In this document: in pieces, positions 41,701 to 43,829 of the stretch
Layout of the letters: every line of letters begins with the position of its first letter
How positions within the stretch are numbered: the stretch's first letter is position 1
Origin: Alphaproteobacteria bacterium
GTDB taxonomy: Bacteria > Pseudomonadota > Alphaproteobacteria > Micropepsales > Micropepsaceae
Assembly: GCA_019241645.1 (NCBI GenBank)
Contig: JAFAWQ010000013.1
Location: 1-43,829 of the forward strand
Direction: 5' to 3'
Length of the DNA: 43,829 nt
Made by a program: the position numbers and the translations under genes
The notes under the pieces: generated by a model
Told to the model about the DNA's origin: nothing
The model's database searches: none
What the model saw: only the letters and a program-made list of their open reading frames with translations

Positions 41701-42468
41701 GCCCGCAAACCGCAGCACCCTCGCGTACATGCAACGGAGTCGCGCGACGGACGGATGCTCCTCAACCAAGTCTTCTAGAACACGGATGGCAGCTTCCATG
41801 TCCCCCACAGCGCGGAGGGCATCTGCATGCATCATCCGGTACTGAGGATTGCTACGATCTCTTTCGAGGAGTCGGCGGGTCTCTTCCAATTCGCGCGCAT
41901 GCCGGGCATGGTCCTGCAGCTCGCGCACCAGATCCACCCGTGCGCCGTCGTAACCCGGATTGAGATCGACAGCGCGACGGAACAAGCGGCGAGCGAAAAT
42001 ATTACCATTATTCCCTTCATGGCGCCCCAAGAGACGCAGGGCGGCCGCATCGGTTGGGTGCTCCCGCAAATGGTTTCGCAACGCTCGGCATTGCTCCTTC
42101 TCGGCGCCGAGTTCATCCAGCCTTTCGACCCAAGCCTGTTCCGCCGCCTCAATTTCAGCCGCCGTTCGCTCGTCTTTGGCGGCGGACCACTGGGAACAGA
42201 GGGGTGCCGCGCGCGCGCTTGCTTTGGCGGCCTCGCTGTCCTTGCCGTCCATGCGCAGCAGTTCGGCCAGTTTCTGCCAAGCCGGCCCGTGTTCTGGCGC
42301 GCGGATGCAGACCTCCCGCAGCGTCTTCATCGCCTCCTTGTAGAAACCCATCGCCGACAGCGTCAGCGCCTGCTCATAAAGAACAGGGGCCGACGAAGCC
42401 GCCGGCGCAGCCGCTGCTTGGGCTGGCGACGGGTCCGCTTTCACGACGTCCATCACCGCATCGCTCAT
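38725..42468 (-). CDS. Double-module TPR-sulfotransferase (gene C, two complete modules in one chain)
   Basis: The 1247-residue protein is two TPR-sulfotransferase units head to tail. Module 1 has TPR helices from about residue 30 to 345, the PAPS loop GMPRAGSTL at 391-399, DKRPWNWLEAGL near 475 and SAEQVRRPI near 594. Module 2 restarts with YELALTFAAMAAYPHA at 639, matching YEQALTLSAMGFYKEA at 31. It has its PAPS loop at 1006-1014, DKRPWNWLEAGL near 1089 and SAEQVRRPI near 1209. The period is about 615 residues. Both modules carry REPMAACF followed by Gly or Ala where a 3'-phosphate-binding serine is usual. There is no signal peptide. The ATG at 42466-42468 overlaps the stop of gene D (ATGA). 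Substrate unknown. Confidence 0.87.
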   Translation of the reverse strand: MSDAVMDVVKADPSPAQAAAAPAASSAPVLYEQALTLSAMGFYKEAMKTLREVCIRAPEHGPAWQKLAELLRMDGKDSEAAKASARAAPLCSQWSAAKDERTAAEIEAAEQAWVERLDELGAEKEQCRALRNHLREHPTDAAALRLLGRHEGNNGNIFARRLFRRAVDLNPGYDGARVDLVRELQDHARHARELEETRRLLERDRSNPQYRMMHADALRAVGDMEAAIRVLEDLVEEHPSVARLRCMYARVLRFAGRKEASARECRKALELKPGMGVAYAGLAKLRGNFLTDDDVQAMHEHLRREVVDDDEDEASRKQMQYALGQALEQRGDFAGSFAAYEAANQLAKDPDYDLEKDIRNMRRRRLVFTARAVDKSAALKKNLPTPIFVVGMPRAGSTLVEQILASHSQVEGTLELPALPIVVERLSYGRLMVAREDFYPECTIDLTPEQLAELGESYVRETAAYRRTNRPFFVDKRPWNWLEAGLIRMILPHAKVVDVRREPMAACFGMFKQNLGSAQFTNDFNHLARYYTEYVKTMDHFGKAMPGHIHSICYEQLVENTDAEIRRLLDFCGLPFEQGCLRFWETSRAVATPSAEQVRRPINREGLDQWRKFESWLGPLKEALEAASADTVEPEPQGYELALTFAAMAAYPHAIKELQAVVKRAPFHSGAWRKLSELLRLAGKDKAAQKAEERAARSAAEAPKWRPSQDARMPEQLDAGKLSLERSLPRVGRAAQMAKLREHLAQNPTDAAAVALLAGLETRDGDQITAVALLSRALELAPSWRSIRLELVSMLLDAREFEQALDQIAILVRDAPANPSYRAIRANVMEATGHNAEAIAIMEELVREHPRNARFWLRYGILLRTAGKRDEAARALRTCLEIVPKMGDAYAALADLKRDYLGDADVHAMRAQLADPSLEPFHRMRIHYALGAVLERMGDFGASFASYQAAARLIRGSFLSRGEAYNEKVEVERVRNHKRFFTSDVLSCSPTPVSPSPDVTPIFVVGMPRAGSTLVEQILGSHSKVEATRELPVMGKLVRELILGRRMSDRHAYPDCLQDMTAPQLAALGEKYIQDARAHRQTDQPFFVDKRPWNWLEAGLIHMILPQAKIIDIRREPMAACFAMYKQQLPRDAAFSYDLRDLGRYYNLYVSLMEHWESVMPGRIHFVQYERLVQDTENEIRRMLDYCRLPFEENCLRFWESDRAVLTPSAEQVRRPIYRDAVEQWRNFEPWLEPLKAALAQPLASVE
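38740..42381 (-). repeat. Internal tandem duplication of the TPR-sulfotransferase module in gene C
   Basis: The segment encoding residues 30-630 (about 40579-42381) is repeated as residues 639-1243 (about 38740-40554). Motif order and spacing are the same in both copies, with a shift of about 615 codons. The protein copies are clearly diverged, so the duplication is old. Confidence 0.8.
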
Positions 42469-43829
42469 GCTTCGAGAGGCGCCGCGAGAGCTTCCTTCAG
42501 TGGGCCGAGCCACGGATCGAAATTCCGCCATTGTTCCAGCGCCTGGCGGTAAATGGGACGCCGCACCTGTTCGGCACTTGGCGTGACGATGGCTCGATCA
42601 AGCTCCCAAAAGCGCAGACAGTTTTCTTCGAACGGCAGCCCGCAATAGTCCAGCATCCGCCGTATTTCGCCCTCGGTGTCCTCCACCAGCCGTTCGTATT
42701 GAAGGGAGTGCACGCGGCCCGGCAGAACCGAGCGCCAGTGCTCCATCAGATCCACATACCGATTGTAATAGGCGCCGAGCCGCTTGAAGTCATAAGAAAA
42801 TTCGCAGCTTTTTTGCGGCAGCATCTGCTTGTACATGGCGAAACAGGCCGCCATGGGTTCCCGGCGCACATCTATGATTTTTGCCTGCGGCAGGATCAGA
42901 TGAATCAGTCCCACATCCAACCAGTTCCACGGACGCTTATCCACAAAATAGACCCGGTCGGTCGCGCGATGCCGGCGGGACTCTGCAAGAACGCGCGCGC
43001 CAAGGGATGCCAGGCGATCTTCGTCAAGCTCCAGCAGGCATTCGGGATAGGCATTTGGCGTCACCAGCATCCGGCTCCGGCCCAAATCGCGCTTCAGATC
43101 CCCAATCAGTGCCCGCTCGCCGATGCCTTCCACTTGGCTGTGGCTGGCGAGAATTTGCTCGACAAGGGTAGAGCCGGCGCGCGGCATGCCGACGACAAAA
43201 ATGGGCACGTCGGGCGATGCAATCGGCGCTTGTTTCAGCGTTGAAGCCAGGTTTTCGCGACTGAACACGGCTTTTAACCGCTGCACCTGGTGCAGGGTGT
43301 CCTCCATCGCTTCCCGGTCTTTTGCCCTCGCGCCTTTGATGGCCCAGAACTCGCGCGCGCCTGCCTCATAGGCCGCGAAGCTCTCCGCATAGTCCCCAGC
43401 TCGTTCGAGGGTCTGGCCGAGCGCATAGAAGATGGCCATCCGGCTTTCGGAGGGCAACCCGTGTTCTTCGAGTTGCCCTCGCATCTCGGCAACGTCTCCC
43501 TGAGTTAAAACCTTGTCCTTCAACTCAGCCAAATTCCACCATGCCTGACCCATCTCTGGCTGCACTTGCAGGCATTTGCGATAGGCCTGAATGGCTTCTT
43601 CGCGGCGCCCGGAAACACGCAAGGCGTTTCCGTAGAGGGACCAGTACTGAGCATTGTTTGAGTCCATCTTCAAAAGCTCGGTCAACACCCCGATGGCAGC
43701 ATCGGCTTTGCCGTTATCGAGCAGAGCATGCGCATGCATAAACAACGACTGAGGCTGGTCAGACGAATCTTCCAGAAGACGGCCAGTCTCCTCGATCGCC
43801 GAACTATCCCGCTCCTCGACCAGTAATTC
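42465..43829 (-). CDS. TPR-containing sulfotransferase (gene D), N-terminus beyond the window
   Basis: The frame is open to the right edge, so 454 C-terminal residues are visible and the start is missing. The first visible residues (ELLVEERDSSAIEETGRLL) align with residues 183-201 of gene C, so more TPR helices must lie upstream. TPR pairs (AQYWSLYGNALRVSGRREEA) lead to the PAPS loop GMPRAGSTL, GIGERA with the candidate catalytic glutamate, DKRPWNWLDVGL, VRREPMAACFAMY with Ala at the 3'-phosphate serine position, and SAEQVRRPIY. It is closest to module 2 of gene C. The stop overlaps the gene C start by four bases, so the two form one transcription unit. Confidence 0.87.
   Translation of the reverse strand, partial: ELLVEERDSSAIEETGRLLEDSSDQPQSLFMHAHALLDNGKADAAIGVLTELLKMDSNNAQYWSLYGNALRVSGRREEAIQAYRKCLQVQPEMGQAWWNLAELKDKVLTQGDVAEMRGQLEEHGLPSESRMAIFYALGQTLERAGDYAESFAAYEAGAREFWAIKGARAKDREAMEDTLHQVQRLKAVFSRENLASTLKQAPIASPDVPIFVVGMPRAGSTLVEQILASHSQVEGIGERALIGDLKRDLGRSRMLVTPNAYPECLLELDEDRLASLGARVLAESRRHRATDRVYFVDKRPWNWLDVGLIHLILPQAKIIDVRREPMAACFAMYKQMLPQKSCEFSYDFKRLGAYYNRYVDLMEHWRSVLPGRVHSLQYERLVEDTEGEIRRMLDYCGLPFEENCLRFWELDRAIVTPSAEQVRRPIYRQALEQWRNFDPWLGPLKEALAAPLEA

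Overview
The window is a gene-dense, GC-rich alphaproteobacterial chromosome segment. The evidence is the classic block nuoA-N / birA / coaX / rnj / mce / proS preceded by tRNA-Leu / tig / clpP / clpX / lon / hupB / tRNA-Val / tRNA-Asp, together with typical alphaproteobacterial protein sequences. The abundance of TPR-sulfotransferases and the small secreted proteins suggest a soil or rhizosphere lineage such as a Rhizomicrobium-like group. That placement is a guess. All genes but glnA lie on the minus strand, so transcription mostly runs from high to low coordinates.

Region 1 (1-19148) is one long, tightly coupled unit running nuoA, B, C, D, E, F, an unrecognised single-TM gene, nuoG, H, I, J, K, L, M, N, then birA, coaX, rnj, mce, a possible 43-aa membrane peptide and the start of proS (cut by the window edge). 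Most junctions overlap by one to four bases (TGATG, ATGA or GTGA). It encodes the 14-subunit proton-pumping NADH:quinone oxidoreductase plus housekeeping enzymes for biotin attachment, CoA synthesis, RNA decay, methylmalonyl-CoA epimerisation and prolyl-tRNA charging. Two oddities stand out: the extra gene between nuoF and nuoG, and a palindromic repeat translated in frame at the C-terminus of NuoM.

Region 2 (19295-26926) holds tRNA-Asp(GTC), an EF-hand lipoprotein gene, tRNA-Val(TAC), hupB, lon, clpX, clpP, tig and tRNA-Leu(TAG). This is the protein quality-control locus. Heat-shock-like promoter candidates lie upstream of clpX and lon, and a strong terminator follows lon.

Region 3 (27044-34282) holds a GNAT acetyltransferase, the bifunctional NAD(P)HX repair enzyme with a coupled small membrane protein, an amidase overlapping a class I/II aminotransferase, a small secreted protein with a clear terminator, and glnA on the plus strand. 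The glnB gene that usually sits beside glnA in alphaproteobacteria is not here.

Region 4 (34290-43829) is the most unusual part. It has four adjacent genes carrying five TPR plus PAPS-dependent sulfotransferase modules, one gene being a head-to-tail double module of 1247 residues. A separately terminated gene for a secreted beta-rich protein lies in the middle. The cluster runs off the right edge. It looks like a locally expanded family of protein or glycan sulfotransferases. The substrate is unknown, and the secreted protein is a candidate only by position.
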